In this document: positions 1-7,773 of the stretch, one piece after another
How positions within the stretch are numbered: the stretch's first letter is position 1
Layout of the letters: each line of letters starts with the position of its first letter
NCBI RefSeq assembly: GCF_900101395.1
Contig: NZ_FMZO01000006.1
Coordinates: forward strand, 1 to 64,000
DNA from: Niabella drilacis
Lineage (GTDB): Bacteria; Bacteroidota; Bacteroidia; Chitinophagales; Chitinophagaceae
Length of the DNA stretch: 64,000 nt
Direction: 5' to 3'
Program-made: the position numbers and the translations under genes
Notes under the pieces: generated by a model
Told to the model about the DNA's origin: nothing
Database searches by the model: none
What the model saw: the letters and a program-made list of their open reading frames with translations, nothing else

Positions 1-44
1 AATAAGGCGTTTTTCCCCATAAGGTGATTATACGCCTTATTTTA
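1..44. terminator. Possible terminator hairpin at window edge
   Basis: AATAAGGCGT (1-10) and ACGCCTTATT (32-41) are perfect 10-bp inverted arms around a 21-nt loop, followed by TTT. It could end transcription of a gene lying left of the window. The long loop and the truncated context make this tentative. Confidence 0.35.
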
Positions 45-112
45 ATAGCATTGGTGTCCTCACAAACCACTAGTAATTACGCATTTTAATAAAATTGATC
101 CCGGTTCATTAT

Positions 113-296
113 AAATTGGGTGAAAAGAGCGCTCCAGAAGCATTTTCCGGCACTGTAAGTGCCTCGTGTTTATAGCAAGGTATTAAAGAGGAAACCCCGG
201 CTCCTGCAGGAGCCGGATTGATTAAAACGACACATTTGCTATAAACACACTGCTCCTCCGGAGCTGAGCAATGCTGAAATCAGATGCGTTTGTCCT
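113..296 (+). repeat. Repeat family A, copy 1 (MITE-like, left end decayed)
   Basis: This stretch matches the copies at 1789-2036, 16197-16439 (inverted) and 58755-58986. It shares the AATTGGGTGAAAAGAGCG start, the hairpin CCGGCTCCTgcAGGAGCCGG, the block ACATTTGCTATAAA and the right end AGATGCGTTTGTCCTG. The outer left inverted repeat seen in copies 2 and 3 is no longer recognisable here. It has no coding capacity. Confidence 0.75.
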
Positions 297-399
297 GCGC
301 CCCTGCCCTGTGCTTCAGTTGCTTTAATCAGAAAAGCCCAGAGGCTCCAGGCTTTCATGACAGATAAAGGCGACTTCGTGATGGTACAGCAATCCCTCT

Positions 400-429
400 A
401 AAATATAAAAGCCATCTGTTGAAGATGGC
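400..429 (-). terminator. Intrinsic terminator of the DsbD-like gene
   Basis: On the minus strand GCCATC and GATGGC (plus 424-429 and 411-416) form a 6-bp stem with a 7-nt loop, followed by a T-rich run read from plus 410-400. It lies 24 bp beyond the stop of the gene at 454-906. Confidence 0.6.
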
Positions 430-453
430 CTTTCAAATAGTTGTTGCTCCTGT

Positions 454-906
454 TTATCCCAATGGAATATTAAAAGGCAGGGTCTTGGGAGGCAGGCATT
501 TTTTATCATCACAGGTCTGGTATTCCACGGTTCCGGAAACGGATGTTTTGGCCGCAGCCTTCAGGGTTACCCGCTGTACAAAAGTTACGGTATTGGAATA
601 CTGATGCGTAGTGGATTTGGTGCTGGCATCATGAAATTTTTCCATTTTCCCCACTTCCTTTACGCCGCCGGTGCGCACAATCAGCGGATTATTGGTAAAG
701 TCCACCTTTGTTGGATAGGCAATAGCATCTTTGGGCTGTGTTTGGGAATAAAGATGCCAACCGCCCTTCAGAGTTGCTACCATCTGCACCTCGTATACTT
801 TTTCACTTATTTTTTTTGCTGAAAACTTCCAGCTGGCGGGGTCTGTTTGTGCCATTGCAGTTCCAAAAGCCCATATTGCCAATACTCCCAATAGAATCCG
901 TTTCAT
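454..906 (-). CDS. Exported DsbD alpha-domain-like protein
   Basis: A 150-aa protein with a signal peptide (residues 1-19, AMA before Gln20). The rest resembles the N-terminal (alpha) domain of thiol:disulfide interchange protein DsbD: the W-HLYS-Q segment near 50-55 and the paired cysteines C132 and C137 in YQTCDDKKCLPP, the site that in DsbD takes electrons from the membrane domain and passes them to periplasmic partners. The membrane and thioredoxin domains of full DsbD are absent, as in many stand-alone Bacteroidota copies. The gene has its own promoter box at 933-940 and terminator at 400-429, so it is probably monocistronic. The redox partner is unknown. Confidence 0.8.
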   Translation of the reverse strand: MKRILLGVLAIWAFGTAMAQTDPASWKFSAKKISEKVYEVQMVATLKGGWHLYSQTQPKDAIAYPTKVDFTNNPLIVRTGGVKEVGKMEKFHDASTKSTTHQYSNTVTFVQRVTLKAAAKTSVSGTVEYQTCDDKKCLPPKTLPFNIPLG

Positions 907-932
907 TTCTTTTGTTTTTGATCTTATAAATG

Positions 933-940
933 CAAAGATA
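933..940 (-). promoter_or_regulatory. Bacteroidota -7 box upstream of the DsbD-like gene
   Basis: The minus strand reads TATCTTTG, an exact match to the Bacteroidota TAnnTTTG -7 element, 26 bp upstream of the ATG. A TTTG at 957-960 sits 16 bp further upstream, slightly closer than the usual spacing for the -33 element. Confidence 0.55.
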
Positions 941-994
941 CCATCCGGTTTCTTTACAAAAACCTAAAATACCCTCTTATAAAGGACGCGCTAT

Positions 995-1708
995 TCAGGA
1001 AACCAGTTGCCCGGCCATCAATAAAGAAGTCAGGATCTTTTTGCCATCTTCGTTGCCCAGAACAGCACTGCAGGCCCGCTCGGGATGCGGCATCATCCCG
1101 AATACGTTCCGCTGCGCATTGCTGATCCCCGCAATATGGTCGGTAGCGCCATTGGGATTGCTTTCCGGTGTTTCATTGCCTGCTTCATCACAGTAGCGGA
1201 AGATGATCTGCCCGTTGGCCTTCAGCTGCGCCAGGGTTTCCGGATCGGCATAGTACCGGCCTTCTCCATGTGCAATAGGTATTTTATATACCTCCTGGAA
1301 GCGCCCGGCATCTTCCAACAGCTGCTCTCTATAAAATCCCCCGGGTTTAATGTAGATATTCTTGCAGATATACTGTTGCCGTTCGTTACGCAATAAAGCA
1401 CCGGGCAGCAGGCCCGACTCGCACAGGATCTGGAATCCATTGCAGACCCCATATACTTTTCCCCCGTCATTTGCAAATGCGATCACCTGTTTCATCACCG
1501 GGCTAAAACGGGCAATGGCCCCGCACCGCAGGTAGTCGCCATAAGAAAAACCGCCCGGTAATACGATGCAATCCTCCGTGGTAAACGAGCTGATGTCCTC
1601 GCTTTTATGCCAAAGCGGCACTACTTCCTGGTTCAGATCATACTGTAAAGCATCCAACATATCCCGGTCGCAATTGGAACCGGGGAATATAACTACTCCA
1701 AACTTCAT
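995..1708 (-). CDS. purQ: Phosphoribosylformylglycinamidine synthase subunit PurQ (glutaminase)
   Basis: A 237-aa class I glutamine amidotransferase. The start VVIFPGSNCDRD is typical of PurQ, the catalytic Cys89 lies in VYGVCNGFQ, and His208/Glu210 in MPHPER complete the triad. PurQ hydrolyses glutamine and channels ammonia to PurL for the fourth step of purine synthesis (FGAR to FGAM); it works with PurS and PurL in the cytoplasm. Length is normal for the small-type PurQ used with a separate PurL, but neither partner gene lies in this window. A TATCTTTG promoter box is 31 bp upstream. Neighbouring genes have no purine role. Confidence 0.96.
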   Translation of the reverse strand: MKFGVVIFPGSNCDRDMLDALQYDLNQEVVPLWHKSEDISSFTTEDCIVLPGGFSYGDYLRCGAIARFSPVMKQVIAFANDGGKVYGVCNGFQILCESGLLPGALLRNERQQYICKNIYIKPGGFYREQLLEDAGRFQEVYKIPIAHGEGRYYADPETLAQLKANGQIIFRYCDEAGNETPESNPNGATDHIAGISNAQRNVFGMMPHPERACSAVLGNEDGKKILTSLLMAGQLVS

Positions 1709-1739
1709 GTAAATATCGTTTTATGGTTCAACCAGACTG

Positions 1740-1747
1740 CAAAGATA
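1740..1747 (-). promoter_or_regulatory. -7 box of purQ
   Basis: The minus strand reads TATCTTTG, an exact TAnnTTTG element, with the purQ ATG 31 bp downstream. No TTTG was found at the expected -33 distance. Confidence 0.5.
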
Positions 1748-1788
1748 GCCAAAGCTACGGTTATTTCAGCTTCCGGTGATCAGAATCG

Positions 1789-2036
1789 CAGGGCAAATGC
1801 ATCTGAATTGGGTGAAAAGAGCGGGAACGGGAACACAATCAGGCACTGTAAGCGTCCCTGGTTTATAGCAAGGGGTTAAAGAGCAAACCCCGGCTCCTAC
1901 AGGAGCCGCGTAACATTGTCAGGGCTCGACAAACACGAGGCTCCTTTGGAGCCAGACCAATTAAAACAACACATTTGCTATAAATACAATGCTCCTCCGG
2001 AGCTGAGCAATGCTGAAATCAGATGCGTTTGTCCTG
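1789..2036 (+). repeat. Repeat family A, copy 2 (MITE-like, intact)
   Basis: A 248-bp element. Its ends CAGGGCAAATGCATCTG (from 1789) and CAGATGCGTTTGTCCTG (to 2036) are inverted repeats with 18 of 21 positions matching. The interior holds small hairpins such as CGGCTCCTacAGGAGCCG, GGCTCCtttGGAGCC and GCTCCtccGGAGC. The flanks TCAGAATCG (1780-1788) and TCAAAATCG (2038-2046) match in 8 of 9 bases and look like a target-site duplication. It encodes nothing convincing, so if mobile it depends on a transposase elsewhere. Confidence 0.8.
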
Positions 2037-2064
2037 GTCAAAATCGAGCATCCAGAACCGGGCC

Positions 2065-2392
2065 CCGAAGTTTCGCATCTGCGTCAGGTTAATTTTGGCC
2101 AGCATGAACATGAGATTGCGGATAACCATGGCAAAAGATTGGTACCCTTTCTACCTATAATTGACCGCCAAACCGCTGTTTCTCCCGGCTGCTGCCATGA
2201 TAAACCCTTAAGGGGTTGTATGTAATGAACCACGCGTGAAACGCAGGGTTCATGATCCGGAGCCTGGTTGAACCCCGGCCGGGGCTCAATGCAAATAAAT
2301 CGCCCATAAACCGGCGGTTACACCGCCGGCTATCCGGGCATAACCCCATTCAGGATTTTGCCGCTTACCCTGACGCATATGCGAAGTTTCGG
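2065..2392 (-). repeat. Repeat family B, copy 1 (MITE-like, intact)
   Basis: A 328-bp element whose two ends (2065-2092 and 2365-2392) are inverted repeats agreeing at 24 of 28 positions around the core TTCGCATnTGCGTCAG. Inside are small hairpins built on AACCCC/GGGGTT and GAACCCC/GGGGTTC. Related copies lie at 12489-12801 and 42849-43160. GAGCATCC occurs as a direct repeat at 2046-2053 and 2395-2402 and may be a target duplication, though the distances to the two ends differ. It lies only 28 bp from family A copy 2. Confidence 0.75.
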
Positions 2393-2406
2393 GTGAGCAT
2401 CCCGCC

Positions 2407-3429
2407 TTAAACCTGGAACACCGGTCGTCCGCCATAACCTGCAATCTCAATAGCTATTATATAACCTACCGTCAGCCAAAATGAAATCACCGGGTATAGC
2501 CGCACTTCACTGTTCAGGTATCCAAAACCATGTACCGCCGCACAGGGCACCAGCACCAGCACCCAGTTGGTGAACCCCGCGCCCGGGTTCACAAAGGCAA
2601 TACCAACGGCCACCACAAAATAGATCAGAAACAGCATCCAGCCCTTTCGTACCTGTATCAGCATTTTTGACGAAAGTGCATGAATGGAATAAACACCTGC
2701 CAGCAGCGGCAGGATGGTCAGGAACAATGCCCCGGCAAACCAGAGCGGCTGTTTGCCCAGGTTAATACCTACCGAAAACGGCTCAAGCATGGTATACACG
2801 GTGGCCCACTGATCCGACAAAAACAGGTAGATCAAATAAAAATAATAGGGGGTAAAAAAACCGACCAGCAACAGCAGCCATTCATTGATACGGAAAGGTC
2901 GTAACAGGCCCAGGGCCAGCAATCCCCAGATAATAAAAAACGCGGCCGGCTGAAAGAACATGGTGGTGGCTCCCAGTACCAGGCCACAATTAAAGATCAG
3001 TCCTTTAGCATTGGGATGACTATGTGCCCTGAAAATAAAGATAAAAGACAGGAGGAACAGGAAGGATACAATAAGCGGAGCCGATAAGTAATTAAATTCC
3101 GGTATAAATGAAGATACCAGCATTAGCGCCATCCCCGGCAGGTAATTAGCCTTATTCACCAACCGCTGGTTATTGATAAAATTCGTAAGCAGGTAAGCCT
3201 GCCAGAACAGCAGCAAAAAAGCCAAAACGGTATAAAAAGACGGGAAAACAGCCACAACAGGCTTCAGGAACAGAAGCAGCCGGTCATAGAGAAACCCGTC
3301 CTGCGGGCGGATCACTACAGCCCCGTTTTCCGCAGCGGGCAGCAGCAGCCAGGGCAGTTTGAGCACCAGCCCCAGAATGAAAATCATAATAAGATTTCCC
3401 GGGTTCTTTTGTTTAAAAACTCCAATCAC
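2407..3429 (-). CDS. DUF6427 family polytopic membrane protein
   Basis: A 340-aa inner-membrane protein with about nine or ten hydrophobic helices over its whole length, matching my recollection of the Bacteroidota DUF6427 family. The C-terminal tail is short and hydrophilic. No catalytic motif is visible and the function is unknown. It starts 47 bp after the stop of the exported protein at 3477-5054 on the same strand, so the two are probably cotranscribed. Family B copy 1 begins 14 bp past its stop. Confidence 0.75.
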   Translation of the reverse strand: MIGVFKQKNPGNLIMIFILGLVLKLPWLLLPAAENGAVVIRPQDGFLYDRLLLFLKPVVAVFPSFYTVLAFLLLFWQAYLLTNFINNQRLVNKANYLPGMALMLVSSFIPEFNYLSAPLIVSFLFLLSFIFIFRAHSHPNAKGLIFNCGLVLGATTMFFQPAAFFIIWGLLALGLLRPFRINEWLLLLVGFFTPYYFYLIYLFLSDQWATVYTMLEPFSVGINLGKQPLWFAGALFLTILPLLAGVYSIHALSSKMLIQVRKGWMLFLIYFVVAVGIAFVNPGAGFTNWVLVLVPCAAVHGFGYLNSEVRLYPVISFWLTVGYIIAIEIAGYGGRPVFQV

Positions 3430-3476
3430 AATAACAGTCAGTCATAATCCGTGAAATACTACCGCTTTACGAGGGC

Positions 3477-5054
3477 TTAGAACGCTACTTTTGCAAAAGA
3501 AATGCTCTTTTTATATAAGTAGGGAATGATCATGCTGTTGGGTCCCACCTGTTTCCCATACCGCGGCATAAAATCTACATATTTATCCTTTGCTTCTACC
3601 GGCTCTGCTTCGGTCATCTGCCCGTCTTCTGTAATGATTACATCATCCAGGTCTGAAATTTTCCCGGCACGGTTCAGCACAAAATGCATCTGGTCCCCTT
3701 TCAGCAATACCTGGTACGAAATGGTACCATCCGTTTCCATTTCCGATTGGTTCTTGAAAATGATATTTTCCGTTGTCCGGTTGCCTTCCCTGTCAAAAGA
3801 GAATACCCCGATATTACCGGCGTGATACCGTGCGTACCCGCCATAGCCGTAACCGGGCCCCCACCAGTAGCTCCTGTAGAAGAAGGGGGAATAATAGTAA
3901 TACGGCGACCAGTATCCTCCGCCCCACGGGCCCCAGCCGCCCCAGCCTCCGTAAAAACCATAGGAGCCATAAAATCCATAAGGACCGCCCCAGTAGTTCC
4001 ACCGGTCCCACATACCGCCGGCATTGGTTGTATAAAGCGCTTCTGCCCCAACAGAAAAACCACCATTCCGGTGTATGACAATGCTGTTTATGAACAGGTC
4101 ATTAAAGGCGGTTTTACTTCCGCCTTTCCCGCCCATCTTTTTCTTCAGCTCATCATTGAAGGGCGTAACCGTCTCAAATAATTTCCCGCGCTGATCAAGG
4201 CTCAGGGCATAGTTATAAATACCGGCAATATTTCCTCTTTTTTGCGTGGCATAAAAAGAGGTCATTAAATAGCGGTTATTGCCTTCATCCACCTTCAGTT
4301 TGATATCGTCGAGGAAAAGATCGTTGATTGAGAGCGGGTATTCTTTATAAATATCGCTGTTCTCCGGTTTCACAATCAGCGCGGCATCCTGTATGTTGCC
4401 GCTACTAAGCCGGTTATACTTAATAAAGGCAAAATCCCCGTTATCTGCCAGGCTGTAGCCATTCAGGAAATCGCCGCCCTTTACCATCGGAAGGGTATAA
4501 CGGCTTTCTTTGACCAGGTTCAGCTCGCCGTCAAAAAGCCGGGTTTTGAAAACATGATGTGCCGGGTCCTTTTTATTGATCTTAAATAACAGGATCTTGC
4601 TGCCGTCGCTGCTTTTTACAGAGCTATTGATCTTCCGGTCTGCCTTATAAGCAATGATCGTAGTATCCAGCGTAACCGGCTCCCCCAGGATCTTTCCGTT
4701 GGCTTCAATCCTTACAGCATTACAGTAAACCGTACTCCCCTGCTGAAACTGGTAAAGCAGGTAGGCATAATTATGGAAGGGGTAAAAGGTCAGATCCAGC
4801 AGGTCACCCTTTTTGGGGAGCATGGTAACCGGAACAGATTCCAGTAACTGCATACTTTCGTTAAAAACATTGATCTGATGCTTTCCTTTAACTTCTTTAT
4901 AGATGAGATAGTTGTTGGCCAGTTTTCCCAGGATTTCAAAATTCATCCGTTGCACATCTGCCTTATTTGCTTCGGCATACACAATAGTTTGTGCATTTGC
5001 AACGTTTATAAGGCTGAAACAGAGCAGTAACAGACTAAAAATCAACTTTTTCAT
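3477..5054 (-). CDS. Exported protein with Gly/Tyr/Trp-rich segment, function unknown
   Basis: A 525-aa protein with a clear signal peptide (residues 1-21, cleavage after ANA). Most of the chain looks beta-rich. Residues about 345-405 form a low-complexity stretch dominated by Gly, Tyr, Trp, Pro and Phe (WGGPYGFYGSYGFYGG and onward), reminiscent of adhesive or surface-layer low-complexity regions, before a final globular part. I do not recognise a named family. It is first in a likely two-gene unit with the DUF6427 gene and is divergent from kup. A near-match to the -7 element (TAACTTTA) lies upstream of the ATG on the minus strand. Confidence 0.7.
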   Translation of the reverse strand: MKKLIFSLLLLCFSLINVANAQTIVYAEANKADVQRMNFEILGKLANNYLIYKEVKGKHQINVFNESMQLLESVPVTMLPKKGDLLDLTFYPFHNYAYLLYQFQQGSTVYCNAVRIEANGKILGEPVTLDTTIIAYKADRKINSSVKSSDGSKILLFKINKKDPAHHVFKTRLFDGELNLVKESRYTLPMVKGGDFLNGYSLADNGDFAFIKYNRLSSGNIQDAALIVKPENSDIYKEYPLSINDLFLDDIKLKVDEGNNRYLMTSFYATQKRGNIAGIYNYALSLDQRGKLFETVTPFNDELKKKMGGKGGSKTAFNDLFINSIVIHRNGGFSVGAEALYTTNAGGMWDRWNYWGGPYGFYGSYGFYGGWGGWGPWGGGYWSPYYYYSPFFYRSYWWGPGYGYGGYARYHAGNIGVFSFDREGNRTTENIIFKNQSEMETDGTISYQVLLKGDQMHFVLNRAGKISDLDDVIITEDGQMTEAEPVEAKDKYVDFMPRYGKQVGPNSMIIPYLYKKSISFAKVAF

Positions 5055-5170
5055 AAATCTTTTTAATATTCAATTATAAAGTTACAGCTTTCTTTTCATA
5101 CCCTGCGGGCTTTTAACAAAGCCTGTTACAGGGGGAAAAATATAGTGAAAGGCGGTAATAAAATAAGTTT

Positions 5171-5199
5171 TTTGTTTATTAATCTTTATCTAAACTTTG
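5171..5199 (+). promoter_or_regulatory. Likely promoter of kup
   Basis: TTTG at 5171-5174 and ACTTTG ending at 5199 (within TAAACTTTGC) resemble the Bacteroidota -33/-7 pair. The -7 box carries one extra base between TA and TTTG and the spacing is a little short, so this is a weaker match than others in the window. The kup start is 36-57 bp downstream. Confidence 0.35.
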
Positions 5200-5234
5200 C
5201 TGCTTTATCGCAGAATAAAAAGGACTCATAGCAA

Positions 5235-7214
5235 GTGAAAGCTTCTACAAACAAAATGACGGCCGCCGGCCTGCTGGTTGCCTTAGGGATTATTTACGGG
5301 GATATAGGCACGTCTCCATTGTATGTGTTTAACGCCATTATCGGGAACCGGGAGGTGAACGAGCTGCTGGTTATAGGGTCCCTCTCCTGCATCATCTGGA
5401 CCCTTACGCTGCAGACCACGATAAAATACGTAGTGCTTATTTTAAGAGCCGACAACCGGGGGGAGGGCGGTACTTTTGCCCTGTTTGCCCTGGTGCGGCG
5501 GCGACGAAAATGGCTGGTCATCCCCGCCATGATCGGTGGTGCGGCCATGATCGCCGACGGGATTATTACCCCACCTATGACCATCACCTCTGCCGTTGAA
5601 GGTTTATCCATCCTGCCCTCGCTCCGGCATATGTCTACCAACACTGTTGTCATTATTGTTCTTTGTATCCTTTGCGCTTTCTTTTTCTTGCAGCAATTTG
5701 GCACGGCTTCCATCGGTAAGATCTTTGGGCCGGTGATGTTCCTCTGGTTCACGATGCTGGCCATTTTTGGCGTCATCCATCTTTTTGATGATGTTTCTAT
5801 ATTCCGTGCCCTGAGCCCGCATTATGCCATTGATTTCCTGATCCGGTACCCGCACGGGTTCTGGCTGCTGGGAGCGGTTTTTCTCTGTACCACGGGTGCG
5901 GAGGCGCTTTACAGCGACCTGGGGCATTGCGGCCGCGAAAACATCCGGGTGTCCTGGATATATGTAAAATGCTGCCTGCTGCTCAACTATTTTGGACAGG
6001 GAGCGTACCTGTTGTCGCACCACAGCGGGCTTACGATCACAGAATCTGTTAAAAAAACACTGGGGATTAACGCCTTTTTTAACCTGATGCCGGAATGGTT
6101 TATTGTGCCCGGTGTTATCATTGCCACCACGGCAGCCATCATTGCCAGCCAGGCTATGATCTCCGGAGCCTATACGCTTATCAGCGAAGCCATGCGCTTA
6201 AACCTGTGGCCCAAGGTCAAGATCCGCTACCCGTCTGAGGCCAAGGGGCAGCTGTTTATCCCCGCTATTAACTCACTGATGTTTGTGGGCTGTGTAGGGG
6301 TAGTGCTTTACTTCCAGCAATCGTCCCGCATGGAAGCGGCTTATGGTCTGGCCATTATTGTTACCATGCTCACCACTACCATTCTTTTTGCCAATTACCT
6401 GGTACTGAAAAGGATTAAACCGCTTTGGGTGTATATCTTCATTGCAGGCTACCTCATCATCGAGATCGCCTATCTTATAGCCCTGCTTGCCAAATTTGTG
6501 CATGGCGGTTATATTACGGTGATGATCGGCGGCCTGATGTTTATGGTGATGTATGTCTGGTACCGCGCCAGGAAGATCAAGAACCGTTATGTGGAGTTCG
6601 TGCGTATGGAACACTACATCCCCAAAATGCAGGAGCTCAGCGCCGACCGCTCCATCGCCAAATATGCCACGCACCTGATCTATCTGACCAGTGCCGACAA
6701 TCCAAAAGAGATCGAGCATAAGATCATCTACTCAATCCTGAATAAAAAACCCAAACGGGCCGATATTTACTGGTTTGTACACGTAGACACCCTGGATGAC
6801 CCTTATACCGCTGAATACAAAGTGGAGCACATTATCCCCAATGATATCATCCGCATCGATTTCCGGCTGGGATTCCGCATACAGCCCCGTATCAATATCA
6901 TGTTCAAAAAGGTGGTGGAAGACCTGGTCGTGAATAATGAGGTGAACATTATCAGCCGCTATGAAAGTTTGGCCAGCAGTAATACGGTAGGCGATTTCCA
7001 GTTTATGGTAATGGAAAAATACCTCAGCCCGGATAATGATCTGCCCTTTATGGAAAAGATCATCATGAAGCTGCATTTCCTGATCAAGCAGATCAGTCTT
7101 TCCGAGGAAAAAGGATTCGGGCTGGATCTTTCCAATGTAACGGTGGAAAAGTTCCCGCTGATTGTAGCGCCCCTTACGAGCGTTAAGCTGAACAGGATCC
7201 AGGATCCGGAGTAA
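5235..7214 (+). CDS. kup: KUP/HAK/KT-type potassium uptake protein
   Basis: A 659-aa K+:H+ symporter. The N-terminal GIIYGDIGTSPLYVF motif is the hallmark of the Kup family, followed by about twelve membrane helices to residue 440 and a cytoplasmic C-terminal domain of about 210 residues. It imports potassium at the inner membrane. The ORF can start at GTG 5235 or at ATG 5256 (residue 8); AGGACT precedes the GTG, and both leave the conserved motif intact. It stands alone, divergent from the exported protein gene. The 162-bp palindrome at 7237 begins 22 bp after its stop and may also end its transcript. Confidence 0.95.
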   Translation: MKASTNKMTAAGLLVALGIIYGDIGTSPLYVFNAIIGNREVNELLVIGSLSCIIWTLTLQTTIKYVVLILRADNRGEGGTFALFALVRRRRKWLVIPAMIGGAAMIADGIITPPMTITSAVEGLSILPSLRHMSTNTVVIIVLCILCAFFFLQQFGTASIGKIFGPVMFLWFTMLAIFGVIHLFDDVSIFRALSPHYAIDFLIRYPHGFWLLGAVFLCTTGAEALYSDLGHCGRENIRVSWIYVKCCLLLNYFGQGAYLLSHHSGLTITESVKKTLGINAFFNLMPEWFIVPGVIIATTAAIIASQAMISGAYTLISEAMRLNLWPKVKIRYPSEAKGQLFIPAINSLMFVGCVGVVLYFQQSSRMEAAYGLAIIVTMLTTTILFANYLVLKRIKPLWVYIFIAGYLIIEIAYLIALLAKFVHGGYITVMIGGLMFMVMYVWYRARKIKNRYVEFVRMEHYIPKMQELSADRSIAKYATHLIYLTSADNPKEIEHKIIYSILNKKPKRADIYWFVHVDTLDDPYTAEYKVEHIIPNDIIRIDFRLGFRIQPRINIMFKKVVEDLVVNNEVNIISRYESLASSNTVGDFQFMVMEKYLSPDNDLPFMEKIIMKLHFLIKQISLSEEKGFGLDLSNVTVEKFPLIVAPLTSVKLNRIQDPE

Positions 7215-7236
7215 CAATTTTTTTGTTCCAGGTTTA

Positions 7237-7398
7237 GAGCCTGTTTAAATTTTATTGATGGAACTTATTATGAAGCTATTTTGGAGCGAAACAAGGAAAA
7301 TTTTGCAGGCATAGTAGGCCACTATGGCGAAAAATTTAACGTAGTTGCAGCCCAAAACAGCCATAATAAAGCCATTGAATAAATTTTAAACAGGCTCT
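7237..7398. repeat. 162-bp near-palindromic element (MITE-like)
   Basis: The ends GAGCCTGTTTAAA (7237) and its complement TTTAAACAGGCTC (to 7398) open a long imperfect inverted repeat that continues almost to the centre CATAGTAGGCCACTATGG, so the single strand could fold into one long hairpin. TTA directly flanks both sides (7234-7236 and 7399-7401), compatible with a 3-bp target duplication. No coding capacity. This is a different family from repeats A and B. Confidence 0.75.
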
Positions 7399-7773
7399 TA
7401 ATGTTCAAAGTTCCAGGTTAGATTCCGTTTTGCACTCGATAATCTATTGCCGTTGCCTATTCACCATTCACTTCAACTGGGAGGACAGGGAGACCGGGGA
7501 ACCAGGATTTTTTTCCGACATACAAAACGATTTTCAGGATGCTGAACGTTAACGGCATGTTTCAGGTTCCGTGTTAGGTGCCGTTTTATACTTGATGCAA
7601 GCGGGCAACGCTCCTATCCCGGCGCAATCGACTGAAGGCTGATCGCTGAAAACTGAAGGATCAAAGCTGTTGCCGGCTTCAGGTTCCAGGTCAGATTTTT
7701 CATACCCGAAGATCTGTGCATTATTGCCCATTGACTCATTCTCTCATTTCCAAATTTTCAAATTACTCCTGCC
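7399..7773. other. Gene-free stretch with degenerate 7-bp-period tracts
   Basis: No gene is recognised here. Three short segments step in about 7 bp: ATGTTCA-AAGTTCC-AGGTTAG (from 7402), TTTCAGG-TTCCGTG-TTAGGTG (about 7560) and CTTCAGG-TTCCAGG-TCAGATT (about 7677). Similar tracts occur beside glyA and secA. Confidence 0.45.

Noticed and set aside
113-296. Family A hairpins as tRNA or riboswitch
   Set aside because: The same hairpins recur in three other gaps in both orientations with inverted ends; the context fits a mobile repeat, not a leader RNA.
2155-2349. Short frames inside family B copies (for example 64 codons at 2155-2349)
   Set aside because: The frame falls inside a repeat with inverted ends and is not kept intact in the other copies.
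5294-6023. Long minus-strand frames inside kup
   Set aside because: They are antisense shadows of a clear transporter gene; their translations have no domain or signal sequence and overlap the conserved coding frame.
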